Shown piece after piece: positions 48,835 to 57,605 of a stretch of DNA of 57,678 bases. Numbering within the stretch: the first letter of the stretch is position 1; each line of letters starts with the position of its first letter. The position numbers and the translations under genes are program-made. Source of the DNA: an uncultured Bacilli bacterium (GTDB lineage: Bacteria > Bacillota_I > Bacilli_A > RFN20 > CAG-826); the NCBI GenBank assembly GCA_944375905.1, contig CALWAS010000027.1, positions 1 through 57,678 of the forward strand, read 5' to 3'. Under the pieces are notes generated by a model. That model had not been told where the DNA came from and made no database searches. It worked only from the letters and a program-made list of their open reading frames with translations.

Positions 48835-50469
48835 ATGAAAGCGGTCATTGTCGGGGGCGTCGCGGCCGGGGCCAGCGCGGCAGCCCGCCTAAGAAGGCTC
48901 GACGAGAAGGCCGAGATCGTCCTTTTCGAGAAGGGCCCCCACGTTTCCTTTGCCAATTGCGGCCTCCCCTACTACATCGGGAATGTCATCAAGGAGAAAA
49001 GCGATCTCCTATTGGTCACGCCAGCGATGTTCAAGGAGCGCTTCAACATCGATGTCCGCATCCTCCACGAGGTCGTCGACGTCGACCCAAAGGGGCAGAC
49101 CGTTACCGTGAAGGACCTAAGGAGCGGAAAGGAAAGCGTCGAAAGCTACGACTATCTCCTCCTTGCCACCGGGGCCGAGCCGATCGTCCCGCCCTTAGGG
49201 GGAATCGACCTCCCGTCTATCCATTACCTTCGGAACGTCGAAGATGCCTCTTCTATCAAAGAGATTGCCGCTGGCGCCAAAAAGATCGCGGTCGTCGGGG
49301 GCGGCTTCATCGGCCTCGAGGCGGCCGAGAACCTCATTAGGCTCGGGAAGGAAGTCCATGTCTATCAGCTTCTCGACCGGGTCTTGCCCACCTACGACCC
49401 GGAATTCGCGCCTTTCATCCATGCCGAGCTAGCCAGGCACGGCATAAGGCTCCACCTCGGGACCGAGGTCAAGGGATTCGAGGAAAAGGGAAAGAGGACC
49501 GCCCTTCTTTCAAGCGAAGGCGAAGAGGAATTCGACTTCGTCATCATGGCGATCGGGGTCCGCCCAGCCTCATCGCTGGCCAAGAAGGCCGGCCTTGCCC
49601 TAGGCAAGAGAGGCCACATCATCGTCGATAAGCACATGCGGACCTCCGATCCCCATGTTTTCGCGGCCGGCGACAACGCGGCCGTCGATAGCCTTATCAC
49701 CGGGGAGAATTCGGGCATTGCCCTCGCCGGCCCCGCCAATAAGGAAGGAAGGATCGCGGCCGACAACATGGCGGGCATCGCCTCTTCCTATAAGGGGTTC
49801 CTCGGCTCCTCGGTCATCAAGCTCTTCTCCCTTACGGCCTCGATGGTCGGGATGGGCGAAAAGGAGGCCGAGCGGAGGGGAATCAAGGTGAGGAGCGCCT
49901 TCGCATCGCTTTCGAGCCACGCTTCCTATTACCCGGGGAGCACGCCGCTCCTCATCAAGCTCGTCTTCGAGGAAGGTAGTTCAAGGATCCTCGGGGCCGA
50001 GGCCATCGGCTACGAGGGGGTCGACAAGAGGATAGACGTCATCGCAACGGCGATGGCCGCCGGGATGAAGGCGAGCGACCTCAAGGACCTCGACCTGGCC
50101 TATGCCCCGCCCTACTCCTCGGCCAAGGACCCGGTCAACATGCTCGGCTTCATCGCCGAGAACATCGAGCGGGGGCTACTCAAGACCTTCTCCTACGAGG
50201 AGGTCGACAAGCTGCCGCGCGACGGAAGTGTCACTCTCCTCGACGTACGAACCAAAGAGGAATACGCGGAAGGTCATATCGACGGCTTCGTAAACATTCC
50301 CCTCGATGAGCTTAGGGAGAGGATCGACGAGATCGATCCCAATAAGAAGGCATATGTCCACTGCCTATCGGGGCTTAGGAGCTATCTGGCGGCGAGGATT
50401 CTGATGGGACACGGGACAGATGCCTATTCCCTATCTGGCGGATGGATGATTTATAGCCTATTCCGATAA
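48835..50469 (+). CDS. CoA-disulfide-reductase-like flavoenzyme with C-terminal rhodanese domain
   Basis: The 544-residue enzyme has an FAD-binding fold (KAVIVGGVAAGASAAARLRR), the single redox cysteine in SFANCGLPYY (about Cys43), an NAD(P)H fold (KKIAVVGGGFIGLEAAENL), the FAD-binding VFAAGDNAA segment, the dimerisation domain (about 320-440) and a rhodanese domain at the C-terminus with active Cys in YVHCLSGLRS. This is the architecture of CoA-disulfide reductase / NADH-dependent persulfide or polysulfide reductases. It should keep CoA or low-molecular-weight thiols reduced, or reduce sulfane sulfur. ATG 48835 starts the conserved fold; the upstream frame is not conserved. It is transcribed alone, probably from the promoter directly in front. 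Confidence 0.92.
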   Translation: MKAVIVGGVAAGASAAARLRRLDEKAEIVLFEKGPHVSFANCGLPYYIGNVIKEKSDLLLVTPAMFKERFNIDVRILHEVVDVDPKGQTVTVKDLRSGKESVESYDYLLLATGAEPIVPPLGGIDLPSIHYLRNVEDASSIKEIAAGAKKIAVVGGGFIGLEAAENLIRLGKEVHVYQLLDRVLPTYDPEFAPFIHAELARHGIRLHLGTEVKGFEEKGKRTALLSSEGEEEFDFVIMAIGVRPASSLAKKAGLALGKRGHIIVDKHMRTSDPHVFAAGDNAAVDSLITGENSGIALAGPANKEGRIAADNMAGIASSYKGFLGSSVIKLFSLTASMVGMGEKEAERRGIKVRSAFASLSSHASYYPGSTPLLIKLVFEEGSSRILGAEAIGYEGVDKRIDVIATAMAAGMKASDLKDLDLAYAPPYSSAKDPVNMLGFIAENIERGLLKTFSYEEVDKLPRDGSVTLLDVRTKEEYAEGHIDGFVNIPLDELRERIDEIDPNKKAYVHCLSGLRSYLAARILMGHGTDAYSLSGGWMIYSLFR

Positions 50470-50511
50470 CGGATAGGCAAACGGAGCGTACAATTCTTGA
50501 ATGCCAAGTGA

Positions 50512-53490
50512 CTAGACTACATATTCGTAAATCAGGTCTATTATCTGCTCAAACGTAACCACTCCCTTACCGACGAGAACCTTAAGCCACGGACCATTGA
50601 AATCTATAAACTGTTGATAAGAAACGCCATATGGCTTGAAAGTCTCATATTCGTAAAGACCGTATTTTTCAATATCGGCTTGCATCTTCACTGGGTCGTA
50701 AGTGAGGTTCTCTCCAAGCTCAAAGTAGTCAAACCATCCATCAATCGGTGGCGTAGTTCGAGTTAAGAAGTCGCAAGCAAGGAAATTAATGTACCGGGCG
50801 CTTTGTATAGAGTAAGCATTGGTTTGCTTCATTGAAACGTCAGCAGATATCAAACGCACGCTCTCATAAGACGCTGAGCCTGGGCCGCCCTTCATCTTGG
50901 CAAAGCTATGCCCGATATAGCTGGAATAGGTGCTGCCATCAATAGAAACGTACGAATTAGTCGTAATGTCAAATAGCTCGTGGGCATTGAGCACTTCCAG
51001 CTTAGATCCGTCATCGAAACGCAGAACTATCGAATCATATAAACCGTAATCATGGTGGAAAACTATAGATGCCTTTGTTGACACTACTCGCCCACTTACA
51101 TGGTCCCATGCAAGAATGTCGTCATCACAGCTGATTGAGTCAAGACGTTTAATGCTTCCGTCTGCCATGCGAACTTCGGTATCACCCGATAGACACTCAT
51201 CCTCCTTGCCTTTCGCCACAAGGGTAATGGTATTAGAAGAAATGCTTGCGCTAGTACCATCGGACTTCACAAATCTTACACTTACACTAACTTTATAAGG
51301 TTTGTCTTCCTTATCAACGGAAGCAGGGATTTTTATCTTAGCGCTCCCTTCGTCAATGGGAGTAATGGTCACGTCAGAATCTGGGCTAACCTCCCAATCA
51401 TAAGAAACGATTGTGGAACCGTTGTCTTCAGGAAGTGCCGTTGCAACGACCGTGAAGTCACCATTCTCTCCAGGCTCAGTTGAGACCGATCCATTTACAC
51501 TTATAACAACACTCTTGATGTCAACTTTGTCCTTAACAAAATATCCTTTTCCATAAGAAACGGGGGACGGTAAATGGCCTGAAAAAGCTTTTCCCTGACC
51601 GTAAAGAGAGATTGGCTCTTCCGAAATTAGAGGTGAGCCAACAGCTGTGGCCAAATAGCCCTTGGCATCATAAATTGCCTCTGAATATTCATAACGCCCG
51701 CTTGAATTTGTCGTCTTCCAGCCAATCGAATGAACGCCCACCTGATAATCGCTTGAGTTCTCGGACTCGAAAACTACAAATGACACCGCAGATTCATCAT
51801 ATTCACCATTGTTTGAATCAAACGTATGAATGGTACCGCCTAAGGAACCACCATTTAAAACAGTCAAAGTACCATTGTTGATAAAATGTGAATCCTTAAA
51901 TGAAGCTGGATAGTAAGAAGAGGTTGGTGTCTCAACTTCTTCAAGGAATACCAAAGCGCCGCCAGAATCAACAGTTAGTTCTGCCCCTTCATTGACAATG
52001 AGGGCCGAACCGGGCAGGAATTTGCACGCTGTCGGTATGACTACGCTTCCGCTTTTGGATTCAAGAGTCCATTTATATGAAAACGGGAAAGCGAGACGCG
52101 GATAGTCCTTTCCGACTTTTCCAATAAACGGAATGTCGGCACCTATGAAACCGCCTGCAGTATTGACGGTTTGATCGATCATGTCCGTATCTACCAACGG
52201 CATGTATAGCTCGATGTCCCCCGTTGAGAAGTCTCCCTCGAGAATCATTCTGGTTGTTGCGGCCCCATCGTTATCTCCGAGAAGGACATTTGGAAAGGAA
52301 GCATCACTGGAACCGGGAATGCCCGAGGAAGGATTGCGCAAATAATTTCGGTCTTGGTAAGTAAGTCCTTCCGTTCGTCCATCCTTCTCGAATCCAATAG
52401 CTGGGTCGAAATCGACAGTCGCAACGTCACTTCCGGAGGAATTTTTGAAAACTAGAACGGACTGTGACGATGAAAGCAAAGGTATTTCGCCAGTAACGTG
52501 AGTGTTGTTTAGAAAAAGGTCATAAAAACTCACAATGCTGCTTCCTGCATGGCAGGAAAAAGGGACGGAAACGTTTGGAAAATCAAACGTCTCGAGGGGG
52601 AAAATTCCTTGCCAGAGACAGCCGTCCCAATTCGATATATTGACAACGGCGCTGATTTTGTCCCCTGTATCAGCCATCTCATAGCTGCCAGTTAAAGCAG
52701 CGGAGCCTCCGACAAAGTCATAAATAACGAGCGGCAGTTTCATGACAGAACCGGTGGCGTTCTTCCCGACCTCAAGAGAACAAGTATCGTCGTAGGATTC
52801 ATCGAACGGCTTTACATAGCCTTTTACTTCCATATGGCCGTTCATGTTTATAGACGATCCCCGACCAAGTGAAATCTCAGTATACAAATTGCAAGTCTGT
52901 CCGTTGACGTTCGAGGTCCCTGCTCCGTTGGCGCCAACGATTCCGTCCACATAGAGGGACGCGCCGGAATCGATCGTAAGCGTTTTGCCATCGGCAATCA
53001 CGAGTTGAGTCCTTCGATTCGCCTTGACGTTCGCAGCAGTCGAGTCAGCGAAAGCCCCACTCGTCTTCTGGGCCGTGCTTTCGCTTTGATTAATCGTGAT
53101 TGTCCCACCGCTGTAGTCATATTCGTAAGGAAGACGGAGCGTAACGTTTGCTTTGACTTGGAGGTCTTCGCTTATGTATATCGGCAAAACGAAACCATCG
53201 CCGTCAACAGTAGAAGAATTTCCGCTCTCATGAGGCAGCACGTAAACTGTAAGCGGATTAGAAGACGAAGCTTGGGAATTGGCGACTTCGACCGCCCGTT
53301 CCACGCTCGTATAGAGAACGGCAGGCGCATTGGAAACAACGGCTACAGCCCGGGCGTCCGTCTTCTCGCCGCTGAATGTAAATCCAAAGCTTCCGATGTT
53401 CCACATCGAAAAAGCCGAGGGAAGAAGCATCCCGATTCCCATTGCGAGAGCTAAATAGATCCCGCTTTTTCTCCTTACCTTCCTAGCCAT
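50512..53490 (-). CDS. Large secreted beta-solenoid/Ig-like protein ending in a Hint (intein-like) domain, 992 aa
   Basis: A basic N-terminus and hydrophobic segment (IYLALAMGIGMLLPSAFSMW) act as a signal or anchor. Residues about 40-650 are Ser/Gly/Asn-rich with solenoid-like strands (LTIDSGASLYVDG, SINMNGHMEVKG, LTVDSGGALVFLEE). About 665-760 is an Ig-like domain (VVISVNGSVSTEPGENG). From Cys766 a Hint domain starts with CLSGDTEVRMADGSIKRLDSI, has the block-B-like His837 in LNAHELFDI, and ends near NAYSIQSARYINFLACDF (about 890-910). The terminal His-Asn of inteins is missing, so N-terminal thioester chemistry with cleavage or anchoring is possible, but not normal splicing. An 80-residue tail follows. 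It overlaps the preceding TasA-like gene by 16 bases. Middle DNA is more A+T-rich than the housekeeping genes. Confidence 0.82.
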   Translation of the reverse strand: MARKVRRKSGIYLALAMGIGMLLPSAFSMWNIGSFGFTFSGEKTDARAVAVVSNAPAVLYTSVERAVEVANSQASSSNPLTVYVLPHESGNSSTVDGDGFVLPIYISEDLQVKANVTLRLPYEYDYSGGTITINQSESTAQKTSGAFADSTAANVKANRRTQLVIADGKTLTIDSGASLYVDGIVGANGAGTSNVNGQTCNLYTEISLGRGSSINMNGHMEVKGYVKPFDESYDDTCSLEVGKNATGSVMKLPLVIYDFVGGSAALTGSYEMADTGDKISAVVNISNWDGCLWQGIFPLETFDFPNVSVPFSCHAGSSIVSFYDLFLNNTHVTGEIPLLSSSQSVLVFKNSSGSDVATVDFDPAIGFEKDGRTEGLTYQDRNYLRNPSSGIPGSSDASFPNVLLGDNDGAATTRMILEGDFSTGDIELYMPLVDTDMIDQTVNTAGGFIGADIPFIGKVGKDYPRLAFPFSYKWTLESKSGSVVIPTACKFLPGSALIVNEGAELTVDSGGALVFLEEVETPTSSYYPASFKDSHFINNGTLTVLNGGSLGGTIHTFDSNNGEYDESAVSFVVFESENSSDYQVGVHSIGWKTTNSSGRYEYSEAIYDAKGYLATAVGSPLISEEPISLYGQGKAFSGHLPSPVSYGKGYFVKDKVDIKSVVISVNGSVSTEPGENGDFTVVATALPEDNGSTIVSYDWEVSPDSDVTITPIDEGSAKIKIPASVDKEDKPYKVSVSVRFVKSDGTSASISSNTITLVAKGKEDECLSGDTEVRMADGSIKRLDSISCDDDILAWDHVSGRVVSTKASIVFHHDYGLYDSIVLRFDDGSKLEVLNAHELFDITTNSYVSIDGSTYSSYIGHSFAKMKGGPGSASYESVRLISADVSMKQTNAYSIQSARYINFLACDFLTRTTPPIDGWFDYFELGENLTYDPVKMQADIEKYGLYEYETFKPYGVSYQQFIDFNGPWLKVLVGKGVVTFEQIIDLIYEYVV

Positions 53491-54116
53491 ACATCAAAGA
53501 CGATATTCGACTCGTCGAGTACTTTGGCCGCGGCCGCAAAGGTATCTGCGGAACGATTGGCCTCCGGCGCGGTAAGACTGATGCTAACGGATACATTTCC
53601 GCGTCCCGTCGATATATAAGGAACCGTAAGGGCAATAGAGGAATTGGTGCTAGAGTGCTTCGTAACGGTGCATGCCGCCCCGCTCGCGACAAGGCCGGCC
53701 GTGGCCTCGATGCCGTTCGGAAGAAACATGTTTGCAAAAGATTCTTCGTAGGTGACATCGATATAAACCGGGATTCCGGAAGGCCCGAAGTAAGTAGCCA
53801 GATCATCTGGGCCGTCATCGGTAGAAAGCCCGGTCTTGAGAGTGAAGGTAAAAGTCAAGGTTCCTTCGTAGACAATCGTCGAATTCGATACAAAACCCTG
53901 GTCGCAGAAATCGGTGCACTCAAAGGCGGCATTGCTAACGTACTTCGACGCATCGAGGATCGGGGCGACCTGGAGCGACCCTCCGTCTAGAAGGTAACTA
54001 TCCCCTCCAACAGTCCAGGCGCCGAAGGCGACGCTCGCAAGGCTAAGCGAGGAAAGCAAAAGCATGGTTCCTCCCATGAAAACGCGTTCAAAACGCTTTT
54101 TCCTTAACCTTTGCAT
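53475..54116 (-). CDS. TasA/CalY-like secreted protein with SipW-type signal
   Basis: The 213-residue protein has a basic N-terminus, a hydrophobic core and then SLASVAFGAWTVGGDSYLLD. The pattern of a helix ending just before an aromatic-rich A-W segment is the hallmark of signal peptides cut by ER-type signal peptidase SipW in TasA/CalY/TapA-like fibre proteins. The mature part is a beta-sandwich-like domain with Ser/Thr-rich strands and two Cys in FECTDFCDQ. It is probably a matrix fibre or surface pilin-like component. It is the first gene of a pair with the Hint-domain protein, with 16 bases of overlap. No SipW gene is present in the window. The family is assigned from the signal region and length; the mature domain is not clearly diagnostic. 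Confidence 0.65.
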   Translation of the reverse strand: MQRLRKKRFERVFMGGTMLLLSSLSLASVAFGAWTVGGDSYLLDGGSLQVAPILDASKYVSNAAFECTDFCDQGFVSNSTIVYEGTLTFTFTLKTGLSTDDGPDDLATYFGPSGIPVYIDVTYEESFANMFLPNGIEATAGLVASGAACTVTKHSSTNSSIALTVPYISTGRGNVSVSISLTAPEANRSADTFAAAAKVLDESNIVFDVWLGR

Positions 54117-54172
54117 AGCGTAATTCTAAAGAATTAAAGCCCGGACTACAAATGTCCTTTGAAAAGCATGGG

Positions 54173-55084
54173 CTATGGCAAGGCGGTTGTCGCCCTCTTT
54201 GCGTTCTTCATGATGGCGAAAACGGCGAGCGCTGCCGTGACGATGACGGATGCGAATCCGACGAGGGCCTTTATCCAAATCAGTTCCGTTTCCGGCTCCG
54301 AGAACGTCGAGTCCATTATGACGGTAAGGCTTACCATGCTCATGAGGGCGTCGGAAAGGCTCAGCATCCTCAAGGTGGAAATGACCGGGTCATTCCCTTT
54401 TCTCGCTTCGGCGAGATGGACGAAGGCGGCGATGAGCTTGAAGAAGGCATAGGCCGCGAAGGCAATCGCGTAAATCGTGCCCTCGACTCGGGGCGGCCCT
54501 TCGACGATCATGGCAGTAACCGAGCCTCCCATGGCTAGGTCGAAGGGAAGCAGAAGCGAAGCCTCGACGAGGGCAATCTTGCGCTTGGCCTTTTCGAGTT
54601 CATCGCCGCTCAAATCGGTTTTCGAGGCCAAATGGAAGGAGGAAGCGATGGTCGAAGTCCGCAAAGCGGCAAGAAGGAGCAAGTAGGCGGCCGAGCTTCC
54701 ATACCAAAACGAGGAATAGATGATTGCCATGGCAAGATGGAGAGCGGCATACCCGACGTTGATGAGCGATGACCCGAGGCTGAAGAAGACGATCCGGCTG
54801 CCCCTCGCGCCGCTGAAGACGCAGCTCAACCTCGACGCATCCATTTTCGGGACGATCCGCCGCTTATAGAAGGAAACGCCATATCTTATAAGGGCATAGG
54901 CAAGATAAGCGGCCGAGAGGCCAAGGAAGGAAAACGCGGCGATCTCGATTCCCTCGTTTTTCAGGTAGAGCCAATTCAAAACGCCAGCCGCAAGCGAAAG
55001 CGTGAAAAGAAGTGCCGTGGACAGGAAAGTGGCCAGTCCCGGCCGGAGAAAGGCTTTGAATAGGCTGCGGGCTGCTTCTTTCAT
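54173..55084 (-). CDS. Polytopic membrane protein of unknown function, 303 aa
   Basis: The protein has about eight hydrophobic helices, with basic loops (FYKRRIVPKMDASR, KTDLSGDELEKAKRKIAL) on the cytoplasmic side. I do not recognise the family. I prefer the ATG at 55084 because the conserved-looking sequence begins with an amphipathic start MKEAARSLFKAFLRPG; a longer frame has unusual composition. There is no strong ribosome site. It is followed 57 bases later by the TasA-like gene, which may be cotranscribed; a role in export or anchoring of those surface proteins is only a guess. Confidence 0.65.
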   Translation of the reverse strand: MKEAARSLFKAFLRPGLATFLSTALLFTLSLAAGVLNWLYLKNEGIEIAAFSFLGLSAAYLAYALIRYGVSFYKRRIVPKMDASRLSCVFSGARGSRIVFFSLGSSLINVGYAALHLAMAIIYSSFWYGSSAAYLLLLAALRTSTIASSFHLASKTDLSGDELEKAKRKIALVEASLLLPFDLAMGGSVTAMIVEGPPRVEGTIYAIAFAAYAFFKLIAAFVHLAEARKGNDPVISTLRMLSLSDALMSMVSLTVIMDSTFSEPETELIWIKALVGFASVIVTAALAVFAIMKNAKRATTALP

Positions 55085-55197
55085 CGCTGCTAATGGTAGG
55101 CGATCAAAGGCTTTCCTTGAACGACATAAAAGAGCGCTTTTGTCGACCCGAGGAAAAACACTCGTTTGTGTAGAGATCGCATCTAGGCAAAAGCCGG

Positions 55198-55515
55198 TCA
55201 ATCGTCCACCTGCAAAAGCACGATTCCCTTTGTAAAACCGCCCCGCTTTTCTTTCTTTTCCAGGCGAATGGCCTCTACTTTCTTCTTGTCCATGCCGAGT
55301 TCTTCCTCGAGGGAATATATGACTTCCAAAAGATCTGCCATCTCTTCCTCGGAGAGCGACGAACGGAGCTCTTCGCTCTCTTCTCCGATCTTATCCAGGA
55401 GATAGCCAACTTTCTCGGCCTTGTTGGCCGTCCTCGTCTTGCAGGTCTTTCCGTCTCTCTCGATAATGGACGGAATGAGGTCCCTTACCAGTTTGTCGTA
55501 AAGCTTAGTGGCCAT
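55198..55515 (-). CDS. MazG-like nucleotide pyrophosphohydrolase (COG4997 type)
   Basis: The 105-residue protein begins with KLYDKLVRDLIPSIIERDGK, the signature of the small all-alpha NTP pyrophosphohydrolases related to phosphoribosyl-ATP pyrophosphatase and MazG. The metal-binding EESEEL (about 45-50) and EEMADLLEVIY (about 57-67) carry the conserved E-x-x-E and E-x-x-D type acidic residues. It probably hydrolyses unwanted nucleoside triphosphates ('house cleaning'). No clear Shine-Dalgarno precedes the ATG. It stands alone, 114 bases before the membrane protein. Confidence 0.85.
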   Translation of the reverse strand: MATKLYDKLVRDLIPSIIERDGKTCKTRTANKAEKVGYLLDKIGEESEELRSSLSEEEMADLLEVIYSLEEELGMDKKKVEAIRLEKKEKRGGFTKGIVLLQVDD

Positions 55516-55751
55516 ATATAGCTAAACTTTCTTCGGCTTCCAGCCGCCTTTGACTCCATTGTAGATTCGATGAATTAGTATGACCAACTAGACGGAAATT
55601 GCGATAGTTAGAGTTCTATTAGACATGCCTCAGATGAACCAAGATAGGTGGAACATCACCAATTAGTAATTCTTAATAAAAGGCGTAGACAATACCCATT
55701 TTTCAAGCCACAAAAGAGGCAAAAGTTCGGTTCTTGGAAAACGGATCCAAA

Positions 55752-57053
55752 TTAATTGCAGCCGAAAACGATGCGAATAAGATCCGGGCCAGATATTCCA
55801 AGTACCGAGACAGGCATTTCGCTATAAAAAAGGACCGAACGGTTTTTAATGGAAATTCCTATCCAGTAGCGTTTATTTCGGCGATCAACGATTAGCGCTT
55901 CGGATAGAAGGCCGGAGGCGCTATCGATTGTCCAAGCTATGATCTTCCATTTCATCAGAAGGCAAAGGAAATTGCGTTTTGTTTCGAAGATGTTTCGGCT
56001 TGATTCGGGCACGACGACAAAATCGTCACCATAATTGAAAACTGAATGTTCCGCTATGCTTCCAAGAACTTCGTCAGGCACGCCATGCCTATTGATCGAA
56101 ATATGAGTATTTTTTGAAACGAAAGAGTCAAACTTAAGCGCCTCATTCTCCTTTGCCTGCTTATTTTCAGCGCTTCCATAATTTTTCGGATTTAGAGAGC
56201 TCAATTTCTCCTGCCCGGAAGACGATCGATTGTTTTCGCCGCTAGAATTTTCATTGCGGGATTTCAAATCATCGTCCGACTGAATAGCATATCGGCGAAT
56301 GCATGCAGCGATCGCATCAATATTCTCATGTTGCAAAGCAAATTTTGTATATTCAGATTTCTGTCCCCTGCCCTTGCGAACAAAAACCAAAAAGTCCCCT
56401 TCTCTCTCTTTGGTGGCATTCACTATGGCCAGTGTTCTTGCCGAATCACCATCTTTCAACTCGAACGAATATCCGGTACCAGTATCGGCTTCTGAGACCG
56501 AAGCATTGATGGACGTGATAGCTTGACGAAGCTCTTCAATAAGTCCGTCTTTTATTTCAAGGGGCGATTCGTTAATTCCCGCATTCCCATCGCTACCAGA
56601 GGTAATGAAGTTCTTTTCTTCGCCAGCGGGATTGGAAGGATTGAATTCGCTTGGCCCAACGCTAGAAGGGGGCAAATCAGATTTGTTGTCATTAGGAACG
56701 GCCCACTTCAAATGAGATTCCGATGCTTTCTCTCTATCTAAAGGACTAGAAACTCTGTCTGTATGTGCTGTGGCTGAATTATGTTCCTGGTTTTGCAAGG
56801 AATAATGACCATCGCTATAAGACAAATCGCCGCTTTTCAGTAGCGACCGCAACTGAAAAGAAAGGAGGATGCGCCCAATTTTTGGGCACGAGCCATAAGA
56901 AATATATTCCTTAAAAATTTCCTTTAGAGTTCCTTTTAGAGAGCCATTAAGAAAGGCAACTAGATTATTCAAATCGGCAGAGAAGCCAAAAACATTGGCT
57001 GTGTTAATCGCTTCGACCGCATTTAAAATTTCCTCGCGCCGCTCTTGGTTCAT
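55752..57053 (-). CDS. Unrecognised protein with two globular parts and a Ser/Asn-rich linker, 433 aa
   Basis: I do not recognise this protein. The N-terminal 90 residues are helical (MNQERREEILNAVEAINTAN). A polar low-complexity stretch follows (about 90-175), then a small alpha/beta domain (about 175-260; FLVFVRKGRGQKSEYTKFAL), a second Ser/Asn-rich linker, and a C-terminal alpha/beta domain (about 320-433; WKIIAWTIDSASGLLSEALIVD). No signal or membrane segment is present. Codon use is lower in G+C than the housekeeping genes, suggesting transfer. The ATG at 57053 lies just inside the end of the previous gene (7 bases after its stop), and a further in-frame start at 57080 would overlap it. 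The 235 bases downstream hold no gene. Confidence 0.55.
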   Translation of the reverse strand: MNQERREEILNAVEAINTANVFGFSADLNNLVAFLNGSLKGTLKEIFKEYISYGSCPKIGRILLSFQLRSLLKSGDLSYSDGHYSLQNQEHNSATAHTDRVSSPLDREKASESHLKWAVPNDNKSDLPPSSVGPSEFNPSNPAGEEKNFITSGSDGNAGINESPLEIKDGLIEELRQAITSINASVSEADTGTGYSFELKDGDSARTLAIVNATKEREGDFLVFVRKGRGQKSEYTKFALQHENIDAIAACIRRYAIQSDDDLKSRNENSSGENNRSSSGQEKLSSLNPKNYGSAENKQAKENEALKFDSFVSKNTHISINRHGVPDEVLGSIAEHSVFNYGDDFVVVPESSRNIFETKRNFLCLLMKWKIIAWTIDSASGLLSEALIVDRRNKRYWIGISIKNRSVLFYSEMPVSVLGISGPDLIRIVFGCN

Positions 57054-57060
57054 TGCTAAC

Positions 57061-57603
57061 TCAGTCGTCCTCTCCAACAACTTCGCATCTAAGGTTGCTT
57101 ATAAACCTCAGCAGCTGGGTGTACGTCGTTACTTTGGAGAAAGTCTCATCGATAAATTCAAGCCCGCCATAGACGTATGTAAGAAAGTAATACCAGTCAT
57201 CATTACCTTGTTCTTTCGTTGTTGGATCTAGCGAGATTTTTTTGACTCTTTCTTCAATCGAAAGTCCTATCCCATCATCTGATAGAACCATGCAGCGAAA
57301 AAGGGTCCAAAACCTAGATTCGCGCGGCGTTATTTGCCCAGCGAAAATGGTGACATCACCTTTGGTTGTGACATTCTTAACTTCTTCCAGTGGGACTCGA
57401 CGGCCCTCGGCCAAGCCGATCCAGCCTGCGGCATAAACCATGTCAACCGCAGCTTTGAAAAGAAACTGCTGTGATATCTTGCCGTCGTCATCGCTTAGAT
57501 TCCACTTCTCGGGGCCTTGACCGGAGACATTACCTGAAGTGTATTTACGGACAATATCGGCATACTTTCCGGATATTTTTTGATCCTTTGAAAAAATGCT
57601 CAC
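57061..57603 (-). CDS. Unrecognised helical protein, 180 aa
   Basis: I do not recognise the family. The protein starts MSIFSKDQKISGKYADIVRKY and is mainly helical, with conserved-looking aromatic patches (AAGWIGLAEGRRVPLEEV, ITPRESRFWTLFRCMVL, DWYYFLTYVYGGLEFIDE). It has no signal peptide or membrane segment. I chose the GTG at 57603 because GGAGG lies 8 bases upstream; a TTG six bases earlier is too close to that site. Its start overlaps or abuts the end of the gene that runs off the window, and it is followed at once by the 433-residue protein, so three genes form an operon of lower G+C. The setting is compatible with a transferred accessory or defence operon, but no diagnostic motif is present. 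Confidence 0.6.
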   Translation of the reverse strand: MSIFSKDQKISGKYADIVRKYTSGNVSGQGPEKWNLSDDDGKISQQFLFKAAVDMVYAAGWIGLAEGRRVPLEEVKNVTTKGDVTIFAGQITPRESRFWTLFRCMVLSDDGIGLSIEERVKKISLDPTTKEQGNDDWYYFLTYVYGGLEFIDETFSKVTTYTQLLRFISNLRCEVVGEDD

Positions 57604-57605
57604 GC

